Shown: positions 26,601 through 36,710, counted from the first letter of the stretch. The stretch is 64,000 nt of DNA from Bradyrhizobium sp. AZCC 2262 (GCF_036924535.1 NZ_JAZHRT010000001.1:4030001-4094000), one strand, 5' to 3'. Notes: generated from the sequence alone by a model not told the origin. Numbers and translations: made by a program.

Positions 26601-28150
26601 GCACGGAGATTTCAGCGCTCAACAACCGTCCCGTCATCATCGGCGGCGGTGCCGCCGGATTGATGACGGCGCTTCAATTGGCGCCCGAGCCGGTGGTGCT
26701 GCTGTCGAAGGCGCCGCTCGGCGCGGAGGCGTCGAGCCTGTGGGCACAAGGCGGGCTTGCCGCGGCGATGGGCGGCGACGATGACCCTGCCCTGCATCTG
26801 GCTGACACGCTGGCCGCAGGCGCGGGCCTGTGCGACGAAGCCGTCGCTCGCCGGATCGTTCACGCGGCGCCTGCGGCCGTCGAGCATCTCGCAAGGCTTG
26901 GCGTCGCCTTCGACCGGCGGCCCGATGGCGGCTGGCGGCTTGGGCTGGAGGCCGCGCATGGCCGCAACCGGATCGTGCACGCCACCGGCGACGGTACCGG
27001 GCGCGAGATCATGCGCGCGCTGATCGCAGCGGTGCGCCGCTGCCCGTCGATTACGCTGCTGGAGGGCGTCGAGGCGCGAAGCCTGATTGTCGAGGACAAT
27101 GCCGTCAAGGGTGTGCTCGCCGCGAACGAGCGCGGTCCGCTCATAATCGATACCGGCCGCGTCGTGATCGCGACCGGCGGAATCGGCGGCCTGTTTTTGG
27201 ACAGCACCAATCCTGGGGGTTGCTTCGGCCAGGGGCTGGCGCTGGCGGCACGCGCGGGCGCAAAACTCTCCGATCTCGAATTCGTCCAGTTTCACCCGAC
27301 CGCCTTCGACGGGCCGTCGCGCCCGATGCCGCTGGTAACCGAGGCCGTGCGCGGCGATGGCGCGATCCTGATCGACGACACCGGGCAGCGCTTCATGGCG
27401 GACCAACCCGGTGCCGAACTCGCGCCTCGCGACATCGTCGCGCGCGCAGTCTGGCGTCGCCGCGCGGAGGGACATCGCGTCTTCCTCGATGCGCGGAAAC
27501 ATCCGGGCGCGGAATTTGCAAAACGCTATCCCGTCATTTCCGCCTTCTGCAAAATGGCCGGGATCGATCCCGCGACCGATCCGATTCCGGTCCGGCCGGC
27601 GGTGCACTACCACATGGGCGGGATAGCGGTGGACATCGACGGCCGCAGCACCGTGAACGGCCTCTGGGCCTGCGGCGAAGTCAGCCGCACCGGGCTGCAT
27701 GGCGCCAACCGGCTCGCCAGCAATTCGCTGATGGAAGCGATCGTCTGTGCGCAATGGGTCGCGCAGAGCGTCCAGGGCGCGAGCCGCGGTCCGCTGAAAG
27801 CGCGCACTGCCAATGCGCCGCCGCCCGCATCCGATCCTTCGGCCGTGCGGCCGATGTTGTCGCAAGGCCTCGGCGTGCTGCGGGACCGCCACGGCATCGA
27901 ACGCGCGATCCGCGGCCTCTATCCGCTCGCCAGCGGCGACAGTGCGGCAGCCGATCCCGCGCTAGTGGGACTGATGATCGCGGTCGCCGCCTGGGGGCGT
28001 GAGGAAAGCCGCGGCGGGCATTTCCGCAGCGATTTTCTGGACGCCCTGCCCTCGGCGGTGCCGTCTACCATCTCGCTGACGGAGACGCTCGACACCGCGC
28101 GCGACGTCTTTGAAACCGGATCTCTGTCCGTCGGGAGTGCCCAGCCGTGA
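26597..28150 (+). CDS. nadB: L-aspartate oxidase
   Basis: A 517-residue flavoprotein that oxidises aspartate to iminoaspartate, the NadA substrate. The FAD-binding start [16 protein letters not shown], the [14 protein letters not shown] segment, [10 protein letters not shown] and [20 protein letters not shown] are all present. The C-terminal helical domain is shorter than in E. coli. The ATG at 26597 overlaps the nadA stop by four bases, so translation is coupled. Confidence 0.96.
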
Positions 28151-29016
28151 CGCTTACGCCGCTTCTGCCCCTCATGTACGAGCCGCTGGTGCGAACCGCC
28201 CTGCTCGAAGACTTAGGCCGCGCCGGCGACATCACGGCCGATGCGATCGTGCCGGCGGACCGGCAAACCTCGCTGGCGCTGCGCGCGCGCCAGCCCGGCG
28301 TGGTGGCCGGGCTCGACATCGCGCGCTGTGCCTTTCAGCTCGTCAATCCTGCCATCCGGCTCACCGCCGAGCGATCTGATAGCAGCGTCGTCACGCCGGG
28401 AGATGTGATCGCGACCATCGAAGGGCCGGCGCGCGGGCTGTTGACCGGCGAACGGACCGCACTCAACTTTCTCTGCCATCTCAGCGGCGTCGCCACCGCG
28501 ACGGCCTCGCTGGTGTCGGCCGCGCAAGGCACCAAGGCGCGCATCGTCTGCACCCGCAAGACCACGCCCGGATTGCGCGCGCTGGAAAAATACGCGGTCC
28601 GCGCCGGCGGCGGCAGCAATCACCGCTTTGGCCTCGATGACGCCGTTCTGATCAAGGACAACCACATCGCGCTGGCCGGCGATGTCAGAACTGCGATCGA
28701 GCGCGCAAAAGCGCACGCCGGCCATCTCGTCAACATCGAGATCGAGGTCGACACGCTGGCCCAGCTTGAACAGGTTCTCGCGATCGGCGTGGATGCCGTG
28801 CTGCTCGACAACATGACGCTTGAGCAACTGCGGCAGGCGGTGGCGATGACCGGCGGCCGGGCGATCACGGAAGCTTCCGGCCGCATCACCGCCGAGACCG
28901 CCAGGGCAATCGCCGCCACCGGCGTCGACCTGATTTCGGCCGGCTGGCTGACGCACAGCTCCGCCGCGCTCGATATCGGGCTGGATTATCTGGAATTCAG
29001 CTCCGCCAAAAGTTGA
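28147..29016 (+). CDS. nadC: Nicotinate-nucleotide pyrophosphorylase (quinolinate phosphoribosyltransferase)
   Basis: A 289-residue enzyme that turns quinolinate and PRPP into nicotinate mononucleotide. Signature blocks are LLEDLGRAGDITADAI, TRKTTPGLRALEKYAVRAGG, NHRFGLDDAVLIKDNHI and VDAVLLDNMTLEQLRQAV. A GTG start overlaps the nadB stop (GTGA), completing a translationally coupled nadABC operon. Confidence 0.96.
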   Translation: MTLTPLLPLMYEPLVRTALLEDLGRAGDITADAIVPADRQTSLALRARQPGVVAGLDIARCAFQLVNPAIRLTAERSDSSVVTPGDVIATIEGPARGLLTGERTALNFLCHLSGVATATASLVSAAQGTKARIVCTRKTTPGLRALEKYAVRAGGGSNHRFGLDDAVLIKDNHIALAGDVRTAIERAKAHAGHLVNIEIEVDTLAQLEQVLAIGVDAVLLDNMTLEQLRQAVAMTGGRAITEASGRITAETARAIAATGVDLISAGWLTHSSAALDIGLDYLEFSSAKS

Positions 29017-29043
29017 TGGAGGCTGCTGCTCCGGTCCTGGCCT

Positions 29044-29949
29044 TCACCCTCTTTCGTTTCCGATCGAAGGCGAAAACCGCTGCACGATCCAGTCGATGAA
29101 CACCCGCACGCGCGGTGAGAGCTGACGGCTGCGCGGATACAGCACCGCGACTGGGCCGGCCGGCACTGGATGCTCCGGCAATATGCGCTGCAAGCGGCCT
29201 TCAGCGATGTCGCGCTCCACATGGAATACCGGCATTTGCGCGAGCCCGAGGCCGAGGCGCACGCCATCCAGAAAGCTTTCGGTGCCCGTCACCGAGAATG
29301 GCGCCGACACGTCCATGCGCATGAGGCCCTGTGGCCGGAGGAACTCGAAGGGCGCGAGCGCACCTGACGTAAGGGAGCGCAGCCCAACGGCGCGATGGCC
29401 TGCGAGATCATCCGGCGTTTGCGGGCAGCCATAGCGTTCGAGATAGGCAGGCGCGGCGCATGTGATGCGTTCGAGCGCGGTGACCGTGCGCGCGACGAGA
29501 TCACTGTCCGGGAGTGCGCCGTAGCGCAGCACGCAATCCACGCCTTCGCGAACTACGTCCACCCAGCGGTCGCTTTCGCTCATGGCGATTTCGATATCGG
29601 GATAATTTGCGAAGAACTGCGGCAGGCCCGGCATGAGGAAGTGCCGCGCAATCGTTCCCTGCACCTCGACGCGGAGCGTCCCCTTCGGAACGGCGCCGCT
29701 GAACGCGCCATCCGCATCCTCGATGTCGTCGAGAATGGCGAGACAGCGCCGGTAATAGGCCTCGCCATCGAGGGTGGGCATCACGGTGCGCGTCGTGCGC
29801 TGGAGCAGCCGTACCCCGAGCCGGTCCTCCATCTGCTGGATCACCTGGGTCGCGGTGGAGCGCGGAATATCCAGGTCGTGCGCCGCCTGGGTAAAGCTGC
29901 GGCGGTCCACCACCCGCGTGAACAGTCGCATGGCGTTAAATCGGTCCAT
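29044..29949 (-). CDS. LysR-family transcriptional regulator
   Basis: A 301-residue regulator. The winged helix-turn-helix occupies about residues 1-60 (MRLFTRVVDRRSFTQAAHDL, ATQVIQQMEDRLGVRLLQRT) and the effector-binding domain the rest. It resembles the CrgA/DmlR-like group. It is divergent from the SDR gene at 30074, whose expression it probably controls. A TGTTC-N9-GAACA palindrome sits 9 bp upstream of its own start. Confidence 0.92.
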   Translation of the reverse strand: MDRFNAMRLFTRVVDRRSFTQAAHDLDIPRSTATQVIQQMEDRLGVRLLQRTTRTVMPTLDGEAYYRRCLAILDDIEDADGAFSGAVPKGTLRVEVQGTIARHFLMPGLPQFFANYPDIEIAMSESDRWVDVVREGVDCVLRYGALPDSDLVARTVTALERITCAAPAYLERYGCPQTPDDLAGHRAVGLRSLTSGALAPFEFLRPQGLMRMDVSAPFSVTGTESFLDGVRLGLGLAQMPVFHVERDIAEGRLQRILPEHPVPAGPVAVLYPRSRQLSPRVRVFIDWIVQRFSPSIGNERG

Positions 29950-29958
29950 GGGTCCAAT

Positions 29959-29977
29959 TGTTCTGAATTCACGAACA
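29959..29977. promoter_or_regulatory. Candidate LysR operator in the divergent intergenic region
   Basis: TGTTC and GAACA arms flank the 9-bp spacer TGAATTCAC. Position next to the regulator start suggests autoregulation together with control of the divergent SDR gene. Confidence 0.42.
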
Positions 29978-30073
29978 GTATTGCTGTTTTTACCCAGATT
30001 ATCTGGCGAAGTCCACGGCGTACTTCCTTCCCATCAGCTCGATACCGGGCGCTCGAAAATGAAGGAGATCAAA

Positions 30074-30814
30074 ATGAACACCACCACCAACAAAGTCGCA
30101 CTCGTCACCGGCGCTTCACGCGGCATCGGCGCAGCCATCGCCGAGCGGCTCGCCGCCGATGGTTTTACCGTCGTGATCAATTACGCGGGCAGCGCGGGCG
30201 ATGCCGAAGCGTTGGCGGGCAAGATCGAGAAAGCCGGCGGCCGGGCCATCACCGCGCAAGCCGACGTCAGCGACCCGGCTGCGGTCGCTCGCATGTTCGA
30301 CGCGGCGGATGCGGCGTTCGGCGGGGTCGATGTGCTGGTGAACAATGCTGGCATCATGCATCTGGCCTCGATTGCCGAGAGCGACGACAGGCTGTTCGAC
30401 AGCCATGTCGCGATCAACCTGAAGGGCACCTTCAACACCCTGCGCGAGGCATCGAAGCGGCTGCGCAACGGCGGTCGCATCATCAACATGTCGTCGAGCC
30501 AGGTGGCTCTGCTTCACCCGACCTACGGCGTCTATGCCGCGACCAAGGCTGCCGTCGAGGCGATGACGCATGTGATGTCGAAGGAGCTGCGCGGGCGGAA
30601 CATCACAGTCAACGCCGTCGCCCCCGGACCGACCGCAACGAAACTGTTTCTCGACGGCAAGCCGCAGCAGGTGATCGATCACCTCACCAAGCTGGCGCCG
30701 CTGGAGCGGCTCGGCCAGCCGGAAGACGTCGCCAACACGGTCGCGTTCCTCGCCGGGCCTGACGGCGGCTGGATCAACGGTCAGGTGCTGCGCGCCAACG
30801 GCGGCATCATCTGA
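30074..30814 (+). CDS. Short-chain dehydrogenase/reductase
   Basis: A 246-residue classical SDR. The NAD(P)-binding TGASRGIG, the NNAG motif, the catalytic serine in INMSSSQV and YAATK (Tyr-x3-Lys) are all present. The C-terminal VAPGPTATKLFLDGKPQQ is typical of FabG-like oxidoreductases of the 3-ketoacyl reductase group. The ATG is preceded by GAAGGAGATC. Substrate unknown; likely regulated by the divergent LysR protein. Confidence 0.92.
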   Translation: MNTTTNKVALVTGASRGIGAAIAERLAADGFTVVINYAGSAGDAEALAGKIEKAGGRAITAQADVSDPAAVARMFDAADAAFGGVDVLVNNAGIMHLASIAESDDRLFDSHVAINLKGTFNTLREASKRLRNGGRIINMSSSQVALLHPTYGVYAATKAAVEAMTHVMSKELRGRNITVNAVAPGPTATKLFLDGKPQQVIDHLTKLAPLERLGQPEDVANTVAFLAGPDGGWINGQVLRANGGII

Positions 30815-30896
30815 TCACCACTCTCAACACTCTCGTCAACCTTGTCTCATCGCAACGTCCGCCCTGAGCGCGGACGCCAAAGAAAGGAATTGTATC

Positions 30897-31832
30897 ATGT
30901 CCAACGCAAATGCCGCCAACGCTGTCGCTTCCAAAAAGGCTGTCGTCCTCGTCACCGGCGCGTCCAGCGGCTTCGGCCGCCTGGCCGCCGAGGCGCTCGC
31001 GAAGGCGGGCCATACCGTTTACGCCTCGATGCGCGACGTCGCCGGGCGCAACGCGAAGAATGCCGCCGAGATGGCCGCGACCTCCGCACGTGACGGCGTC
31101 GATCTGCGCGCCATCGAACTCGACGTGCAGTCGGAACCGTCAGCCAATGCCGCCGCCGAGAAGGTCATCGCGGAAACCGGCCGCATCGACGTGGTGGTCC
31201 ATAACGCCGGACACATGATGTTTGGCCCGGCCGAGTCGTTCACGCCCGAGCAGTTCGCCCAGCAATATGATGTCAACGTTCTCGGCACGCAGCGCGTCAA
31301 CCGCGCGGTGCTCCCGCACATGCGCAAGCAGAAGCAGGGCCTGCTGGTGTGGGTATCGAGCAGCAGCTCCGCCGGCGGCACGCCGCCCTACCTCTCGCCC
31401 TACTTCGCCGCGAAGGCGGCGATGGATGCGCTCGCCGTTCAATATGCCCGTGAACTGTCGCGCTGGGGCATCGAAACCTCGATCGTGGTGCCGGGCGCCT
31501 TCACCAAAGGCACCAACCACTTTGCACATTCCGGCCGTCCGGCCGACGAGGCTCGCCTCGCCGAATATGAAGCGGGTCCCTACAGAGGTTTCGGCGAGGA
31601 AGTGCAAAAGGCGTTCGCGGCCATCGTGCCTGATGATGCCGATGTTGCGGGCGTGGCCGAGGCCATCGTCGATATCGTGAACATGCCGTTCGGCAAGCGG
31701 CCGTTCCGCGTTCACTACGATCCTACGCAGGATGGCGCGGATGTCGGCTTCACCGTGCTCGACCGCCTGCGCGCCGAAATGCTGCACCGTGTCGGCCTGG
31801 CCGACCTGCTCACCCCCGCAAAGCTCATCTGA
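30897..31832 (+). CDS. Short-chain dehydrogenase/reductase, second of pair
   Basis: A 311-residue SDR with a longer C-terminal extension than its neighbour. TGASSGFG, HNAGHMMFG, WVSSSSS and YFAAK mark the cofactor and catalytic sites. AAAGAAAGGA precedes ATG 30897. It follows the first SDR by 82 bp in the same direction and ends at an intrinsic terminator, so LysR-SDR-SDR probably form one small regulon. The reaction is unknown. Confidence 0.9.
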   Translation: MSNANAANAVASKKAVVLVTGASSGFGRLAAEALAKAGHTVYASMRDVAGRNAKNAAEMAATSARDGVDLRAIELDVQSEPSANAAAEKVIAETGRIDVVVHNAGHMMFGPAESFTPEQFAQQYDVNVLGTQRVNRAVLPHMRKQKQGLLVWVSSSSSAGGTPPYLSPYFAAKAAMDALAVQYARELSRWGIETSIVVPGAFTKGTNHFAHSGRPADEARLAEYEAGPYRGFGEEVQKAFAAIVPDDADVAGVAEAIVDIVNMPFGKRPFRVHYDPTQDGADVGFTVLDRLRAEMLHRVGLADLLTPAKLI

Positions 31833-31886
31833 GGACATGGCCTTGGATCACGGGTGCGAAACCCGTCACCCATCGCTCAACATCGC

Positions 31887-31916
31887 AAGGAAGCCGCCTT
31901 CGGGCGGCTTCTTCCT
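31887..31916 (+). terminator. Terminator after the SDR pair
   Basis: GAAGCCGCC-TTCG-GGCGGCTTC hairpin with a stabilising UUCG loop, followed by TTCC. The gap to the FTR1 gene on the other strand is 20 bp. Confidence 0.75.
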
Positions 31917-31935
31917 GGAGGGTAATGCCTCCGGA

Positions 31936-32745
31936 TTACTCGGCCGCGCGCATGGCCTTGTCCTCGCGCATCAGGCGGTTGTTGCGCTGGACCACCGAAT
32001 AGGTCGCCAGCGCAAACAGGATCACGAGGCCCTGGATCGACAGTGCTTCCATGGATGGATTGAGGCCGATCGCGCTCAGGAACGCCGAGCCCTTGACCTC
32101 GGTGACCGTGATGATCGCCTGCTCCTGGAATTCCTGCACGGCCTCGCCGATAAACTTGATCGCCATCACGAACAGGAACGCCGAGGTGATGACGAACAGC
32201 GGCCGCAGCGGCAGCTTCCGCGCAATCAGGTTGATGAAATAGAACAGCACGGCAAGGCCGGCGGTCGCAGCCGCCAGGCCGGCGAACAGGCCGGCGCTCC
32301 AGCCGCCTTCGGTGGTCGCGAGCGCGTTGATGAACAGCACGGTTTCGGCGCCCTCGCGGAACACCGCGAGAAAGGCCAGCGCACCGACCGCCCACACCGT
32401 GTCCTGCGACAGCGCGGAATCGGCCTTGTGCGCGAGATATTCCTGCCAGCCGCGTGGATTCTGTTTCACCATCAGCCAGCCGCTGACATAGAGCATCAGG
32501 GCGGCGGCGACGAGAATGATGATGCCTTCGAGGATATCGCTGTGCTCGCCCGAGTTCAGCACTGCAAACAACCAGGCCGCAATCATGCTGGCGCCGACGG
32601 CCGCGAGCGCGCCGCCATACAGCGCCTGAATACGATGGGCTGCACCGGCTTTGGTCAGATAGCCGGCCAATGCGGCGATCACGAGCATGGCTTCGAGCCC
32701 CTCGCGGAGCAGGATGACGGCGGCCTGGATGAATGCTGAGGACAT
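31936..32745 (-). CDS. FTR1-family iron permease
   Basis: A 269-residue seven-helix membrane protein. Both iron-coordinating REGxE motifs are present: LLREGLEAML (helix 1) and VFREGAETVL (helix 4). In bacteria such permeases import ferric or ferrous iron, usually with partner periplasmic proteins (EfeO/EfeB or FtrA/FtrB/FtrD); none is adjacent here. The ATG is at 32745. An ICE-like motif lies about 135 bp upstream. Confidence 0.9.
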   Translation of the reverse strand: MSSAFIQAAVILLREGLEAMLVIAALAGYLTKAGAAHRIQALYGGALAAVGASMIAAWLFAVLNSGEHSDILEGIIILVAAALMLYVSGWLMVKQNPRGWQEYLAHKADSALSQDTVWAVGALAFLAVFREGAETVLFINALATTEGGWSAGLFAGLAAATAGLAVLFYFINLIARKLPLRPLFVITSAFLFVMAIKFIGEAVQEFQEQAIITVTEVKGSAFLSAIGLNPSMEALSIQGLVILFALATYSVVQRNNRLMREDKAMRAAE

Positions 32746-32879
32746 GAGACGAACCTATTTTTGTTTCGTTTTATCGTCCAAACCATCCAAGTAAAGCGGG
32801 GCGGCCCCACACAAACGCGTCAAGGACGTCGTGCGACAAGAACCCCCTGCAAATCGGGCACTTCCCGGCATACTGACAG

Positions 32880-32896
32880 ATTAGAATTGTTCAATT
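32880..32896. promoter_or_regulatory. Possible iron control element (ICE-like box)
   Basis: ATTAGAATTGTTCAATT approximates the TTTAGAA-N3-TTCTAAA box bound by Irr in Rhizobiales. It overlaps the end of ctaA and lies about 135 bp upstream of the FTR1 gene; the match is imperfect. Confidence 0.3.
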
Positions 32897-33988
32897 TCAG
32901 CCGGGTTGCCCGAGCGGCAGAACCAGTTTCTGCCGATCGTCCTCGACGCGGCGTGCAACCAGGCGCTCGGTCTGCAAAACCGCAAGCGTCAGCACCACGA
33001 TGGCTGTGGCCTGATGCGCCAGCGCGAGATCGATCGGCACCTGATGCAGCAGCGTGAGGATGCCGAGCGCCGCCTGCAGCGTGATCGCTGCCACCAGCGA
33101 CCACGCCCCGCCGATAACGGCAACGCCGGCTCGCGACCGCATGGCGTCGATGGCGTGAAGCACCGCCAGCGCCAGCAGCGCGTAAGCGGTCATGCGATGC
33201 TCGAACTGCACAGTGAGCGTGTTGTCAAACAAATTGCGCCACCACGGGTCCTCGAACCATAGCCGCGCCGCCGAGGGGATGAACGCGCCATCGATCTCGG
33301 GCCAGGTGTTGTACACCCGGCCCGCCCGGAGGCCCGCGACCAGCGCGCCAAAATAAAGCTGGACGAAAGTCAGGGCGAGCAAAGCCACCCCGGAGGCCTT
33401 CAGCAGCGCGGGGATAGCTAGCTGCGGACGCGCGGTCATCCGCCGCAGCGTCCAGATGATCGACGCAAAGATGATCAGGGCCAGCATCAGATGCGTCGCC
33501 AGCCGATACTGCGACACCTCGGTCCGTTGCGTGAGGCCCGAGGCGACCATCCACCAGCCAACCGCGCCCTGCAGCGCGCCGAGGGCGAAGATCATCCACA
33601 GCCGCCGTTTCAGCTCAGCGCCCAGCGCGCTGCGCCACAGGAAGTACAGGAACGGCAAAAGATAGACCGCGCCGATGACGCGCCCGAGCAGGCGGTGGCT
33701 CCATTCCCACCAGAAGATGGTCTTGAACTCCGCAAGGCTCATGCCGGCGTTGAGTTCGCGGTATTGCGGGATGGCCTTGTAGCCCTCGAATGCCTGCACC
33801 CACTGCGCCTCGTTGAGCGGCGGCAGCGTGCCGGTAACCGGCTTCCACTCCACGATCGACAGTCCGGATTCGGTGAGCCGCGTGGCGCCGCCGACCAGCA
33901 CCATGACCGCGATCAGCGCGGCGACCGCAATCAGCCACCATCTGACGGCGCCGAGATGCCGGGCCTGCTGTGCGGAACTATCGGTCAT
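32897..33988 (-). CDS. ctaA: Heme A synthase
   Basis: A 363-residue eight-helix membrane protein of the COX15/CtaA family that converts heme O to heme A for cytochrome aa3 oxidase. The heme-ligating histidines are in [28 protein letters not shown] and ALAHQATAI. Start ATG 33988 gives [19 protein letters not shown], the normal length; a longer reading to 34234 lacks coding character. The other cta genes are not in the window. Confidence 0.93.
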   Translation of the reverse strand: MTDSSAQQARHLGAVRWWLIAVAALIAVMVLVGGATRLTESGLSIVEWKPVTGTLPPLNEAQWVQAFEGYKAIPQYRELNAGMSLAEFKTIFWWEWSHRLLGRVIGAVYLLPFLYFLWRSALGAELKRRLWMIFALGALQGAVGWWMVASGLTQRTEVSQYRLATHLMLALIIFASIIWTLRRMTARPQLAIPALLKASGVALLALTFVQLYFGALVAGLRAGRVYNTWPEIDGAFIPSAARLWFEDPWWRNLFDNTLTVQFEHRMTAYALLALAVLHAIDAMRSRAGVAVIGGAWSLVAAITLQAALGILTLLHQVPIDLALAHQATAIVVLTLAVLQTERLVARRVEDDRQKLVLPLGQPG

Positions 33989-34106
33989 AAAACCTGTCTT
34001 GAAAGCCGTTCTGGCTCGGCCCGAAGGCGCGCTTGATTGAATTGGCGCGCCCCTTATAGTCCGCCCCTTCCCGCGCGCAACCCGCCACGAGCCTGACATA
34101 TCCGCC

Positions 34107-34319
34107 ATGACGATACGCACCCGCAAGCTCTTCGGAACCGTCGCCTTGCTGGTGCTGGTCGTGGTGTGGTCGCTATTGGGAATGACCATCGCCCAGACGC
34201 CGTGGCTGGCCAATTCCGGCCTGCTGCAGGCCATCTTCTATGTGGTGGCCGGGCTCGGATGGGTGCTGCCCGCGATGCCGATCATCAGCTGGATGTCGCG
34301 GCCGGACAGCGCTGCTTAA
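34107..34319 (+). CDS. DUF2842 small membrane protein
   Basis: A 70-residue protein with two membrane helices ([20 protein letters not shown] and [20 protein letters not shown]), matching the alphaproteobacterial DUF2842 family. Function unknown. Divergent from ctaA, with which it is often seen; the pairing suggests but does not show a role in respiration. Confidence 0.82.
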   Translation: MTIRTRKLFGTVALLVLVVVWSLLGMTIAQTPWLANSGLLQAIFYVVAGLGWVLPAMPIISWMSRPDSAA

Positions 34320-34320
34320 A

Positions 34321-35460
34321 TTAGACCCAGTTGTCCCGGCTCGGCCTGACCGCGGGAAACATCATCCCCGACAGCATCACGCGCATCATGCGCAACGAAC
34401 CTTCCCGTCCGTCCCAAGCGATCCGCGGCAGCGCGTGCAGATTGGTATTTCCCCTGGCCTCGACAATGCCCGGGATCGTCGATACCGCGCTGGCGAAACC
34501 TGCCTCCTGCCCCATCACGACATGCTCGCGGCGCCAGGATTGCCGGTCACCGAACGGATAGGCGAAATGGCTGACGGTGCGGCGCAAGGCGGTCTCCGCG
34601 ACCGCCTTGCCCATCGTCATCTCACGTTGCGCGTCGGCCGCTTTCAGGTTGGACAGCGGGAGATAATTCACCGTTGCGCTGCCGATCGTCACCAAGGGAT
34701 CGGCTGCGAGCTTCGCCAGATCGGCCCAATCCATCGACGCAGCGCGCGACAGCGCCGCGAGGTCGATCGAATAGCGCGTGCAGAGGTCGTGGATCGCGAA
34801 CGAAAGATCCGGCGGCGGCAGCGTCCGCATCCAGCTCACCAGAAATTCGAACGTGTCATATTTCTCCGGCATGCTGCCCGTTGCGAAACGCCGCTCCTTG
34901 CGGTCGATCACCAGGCTGATGCGATCCTCGCGCGCGACGATGTCCTCCAGCGCAAGCCACCAGGCTTCGCCGAGCCCGTCCGGAAACGCGGTCGGCAGGT
35001 ACACGGTGAAGGGCACGCCGTGCTTCGACAGCACGGGATAGGCCTGCGTGATGACATCCTTGCAGCCGCCGTCGAAGGTCAGGCAGGCAAATCGATTGGC
35101 CTTCGGCAGCGTGACCGCCCGCCGGCACACTTCGTCCATCGTGATCAGGTCGAAGTTCCAGCGCTTCAGCGCACGTATCGTCCGGTCGAGAAATTGCGGC
35201 GTGATTTCACGCCATCGGTTCGGCTGAAACGGGCGGGAATCGCGCGGACGCACGCGCTCGAACCGCAAAATGACGCCGGCGCCGCCGGTCTCCCGCTGCT
35301 TCAGCCTGAAGTAGCCGCTGAAATAGCCGAGCTCCATCCGGGCCCGCCGCAAAATTCCGATATCCGACGCCAAGGTCCGTCCCCACCTACGGTCGCGGTG
35401 CCTCCGCCGCGGCCGGATTGTATTACCCTTTGTTGACATTTCCCTGCGAAGGTCGGCCAA
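34321..35460 (-). CDS. Polysaccharide deacetylase-like protein with altered metal site
   Basis: A protein of up to 379 residues with a NodB-homology domain (about 120-330). The first motif reads TFDGGCKD in place of TFDDGxxD, so the metal-binding second Asp is Gly. SHFAYPFGDRQSW matches the C-terminal motif. The family removes N- or O-acetyl groups from polysaccharides; loss of the metal ligand would reduce or abolish this. The first 30 residues (many Arg) may be non-coding; a TTG at 35373 (ASDIGILRRARMELGYFSGY) is a plausible real start. It belongs to the exopolysaccharide region. Confidence 0.78.
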   Translation of the reverse strand: MADLRREMSTKGNTIRPRRRHRDRRWGRTLASDIGILRRARMELGYFSGYFRLKQRETGGAGVILRFERVRPRDSRPFQPNRWREITPQFLDRTIRALKRWNFDLITMDEVCRRAVTLPKANRFACLTFDGGCKDVITQAYPVLSKHGVPFTVYLPTAFPDGLGEAWWLALEDIVAREDRISLVIDRKERRFATGSMPEKYDTFEFLVSWMRTLPPPDLSFAIHDLCTRYSIDLAALSRAASMDWADLAKLAADPLVTIGSATVNYLPLSNLKAADAQREMTMGKAVAETALRRTVSHFAYPFGDRQSWRREHVVMGQEAGFASAVSTIPGIVEARGNTNLHALPRIAWDGREGSLRMMRVMLSGMMFPAVRPSRDNWV

Positions 35461-35502
35461 AGCCGAAAATTGTAAACAAATTCATATAGCACGAGCTCTG
35501 CG

Positions 35503-36693
35503 ATGACCATGGCTGCCGCGATTGAAGACCGGACGGCGGATGCAGATGGGTGGTCGAAGGCGAGCCGCATCGCCGCCATCGACATCATTCACGACCTCGC
35601 CGCCGCGGAAGGCATCTGGCGCAAGCTGGAAGGCGCGCAAACCTCCTTCACGCCGTATCAGCGGTTCGACTTCCTCGGCTCCTGGCAGCGGCAGGTCGGC
35701 GAGCGCGAAGGTCTCGTTCCCTTCATCGTGATCGCCTACGACGCGGAGCGCCGTCCGCTGTTGCTGCTGCCGCTCGCGCTCAGGCACGCCTACAGCGCGC
35801 GTTGCGCAAGTTTCATGGGCGGCAAGCATTCCACCTTCAACATGGCGCTGTTCGACCGCGATTTCGCCGCAAGCGCAACGCAAGCCGATCTCGAAGGCCT
35901 GATGGCGGCGATCGCGCAGCGATCCGAAGCCGACGTCCTCACACTGCACCAGCAACCGGTTCGCTGGCGCGATCTGCCCAATCCGCTTGCCTTGCTGCCA
36001 CATCAGCCGTCCGCGAATGATTGTCCGCTATTGGTGATGGAACCCGGCGCCCAGCCCGCGGCGCTGGTCAGCAATTCGTTCCGGCGCCGCCTCAAGGGCA
36101 AGGAACGCAAGCTGCAGTCCCTGCCCGGCTATCGCAGTCACGTTGCGTCGTCAGAGGCCGACATCACGCGGCTGCTCGACTGGTTCTTCCGCGTCAAGCC
36201 GCTGCGGATGGCCGAACAGAAGTTGCCGAATGTGTTCGCCGATCCCGGCATCGAGGATTTCGTCCGCAGCGCCTGTACCGCGCCGCTCGCGAACGGCAGG
36301 CACGCCATCGATATCCACGCGCTGGAATGCGACGAGGAAGTGATCGCGATCTTCGCCGGCGTCGCCGACGGCCATCGCTTCTCGATGATGTTCAATACCT
36401 ACACGATGTCAGCGAATTCAAAATACAGCCCCGGCCTGATTTTGATGCGCGACATCATCGATCACTATGCCGGACAGGGTTATCGCGCCCTCGACCTCGG
36501 GATCGGATCGGACGACTACAAGCGGCTGTTCTGCAAGGACGACGAGCCGATCTTCGACAGCTTCATCCCGCTCAGCCAGCGTGGCAAGCTTGCCGCCGGC
36601 GTCATGTCGGGCGTCAACCGCACCAAGCGGCTGGTGAAGCACAATCCGGCACTGCTGGAAATGGCGCAAAAGCTGCGCAGCGCGTTCAGCTAA
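35503..36693 (+). CDS. GNAT/FemAB-like acyltransferase (BioF2/CelD-type)
   Basis: A 396-residue protein of the Acetyltransf_6 (BioF2-like) family, often annotated as cellulose biosynthesis protein CelD. The C-terminal half (FRRRLKGKERKLQSLPGYRS, FRVKPLRMAEQKLPNVFADP, and YRALDLGIGSDDYKRLFCKD) forms the acyl-CoA domain. Such enzymes occur in exopolysaccharide clusters and probably decorate sugars. Divergent from the deacetylase-like gene with a 42-bp gap. Confidence 0.83.
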   Translation: MTMAAAIEDRTADADGWSKASRIAAIDIIHDLAAAEGIWRKLEGAQTSFTPYQRFDFLGSWQRQVGEREGLVPFIVIAYDAERRPLLLLPLALRHAYSARCASFMGGKHSTFNMALFDRDFAASATQADLEGLMAAIAQRSEADVLTLHQQPVRWRDLPNPLALLPHQPSANDCPLLVMEPGAQPAALVSNSFRRRLKGKERKLQSLPGYRSHVASSEADITRLLDWFFRVKPLRMAEQKLPNVFADPGIEDFVRSACTAPLANGRHAIDIHALECDEEVIAIFAGVADGHRFSMMFNTYTMSANSKYSPGLILMRDIIDHYAGQGYRALDLGIGSDDYKRLFCKDDEPIFDSFIPLSQRGKLAAGVMSGVNRTKRLVKHNPALLEMAQKLRSAFS

Positions 36694-36710
36694 GGCAACC
36701 CTGTCACCCC

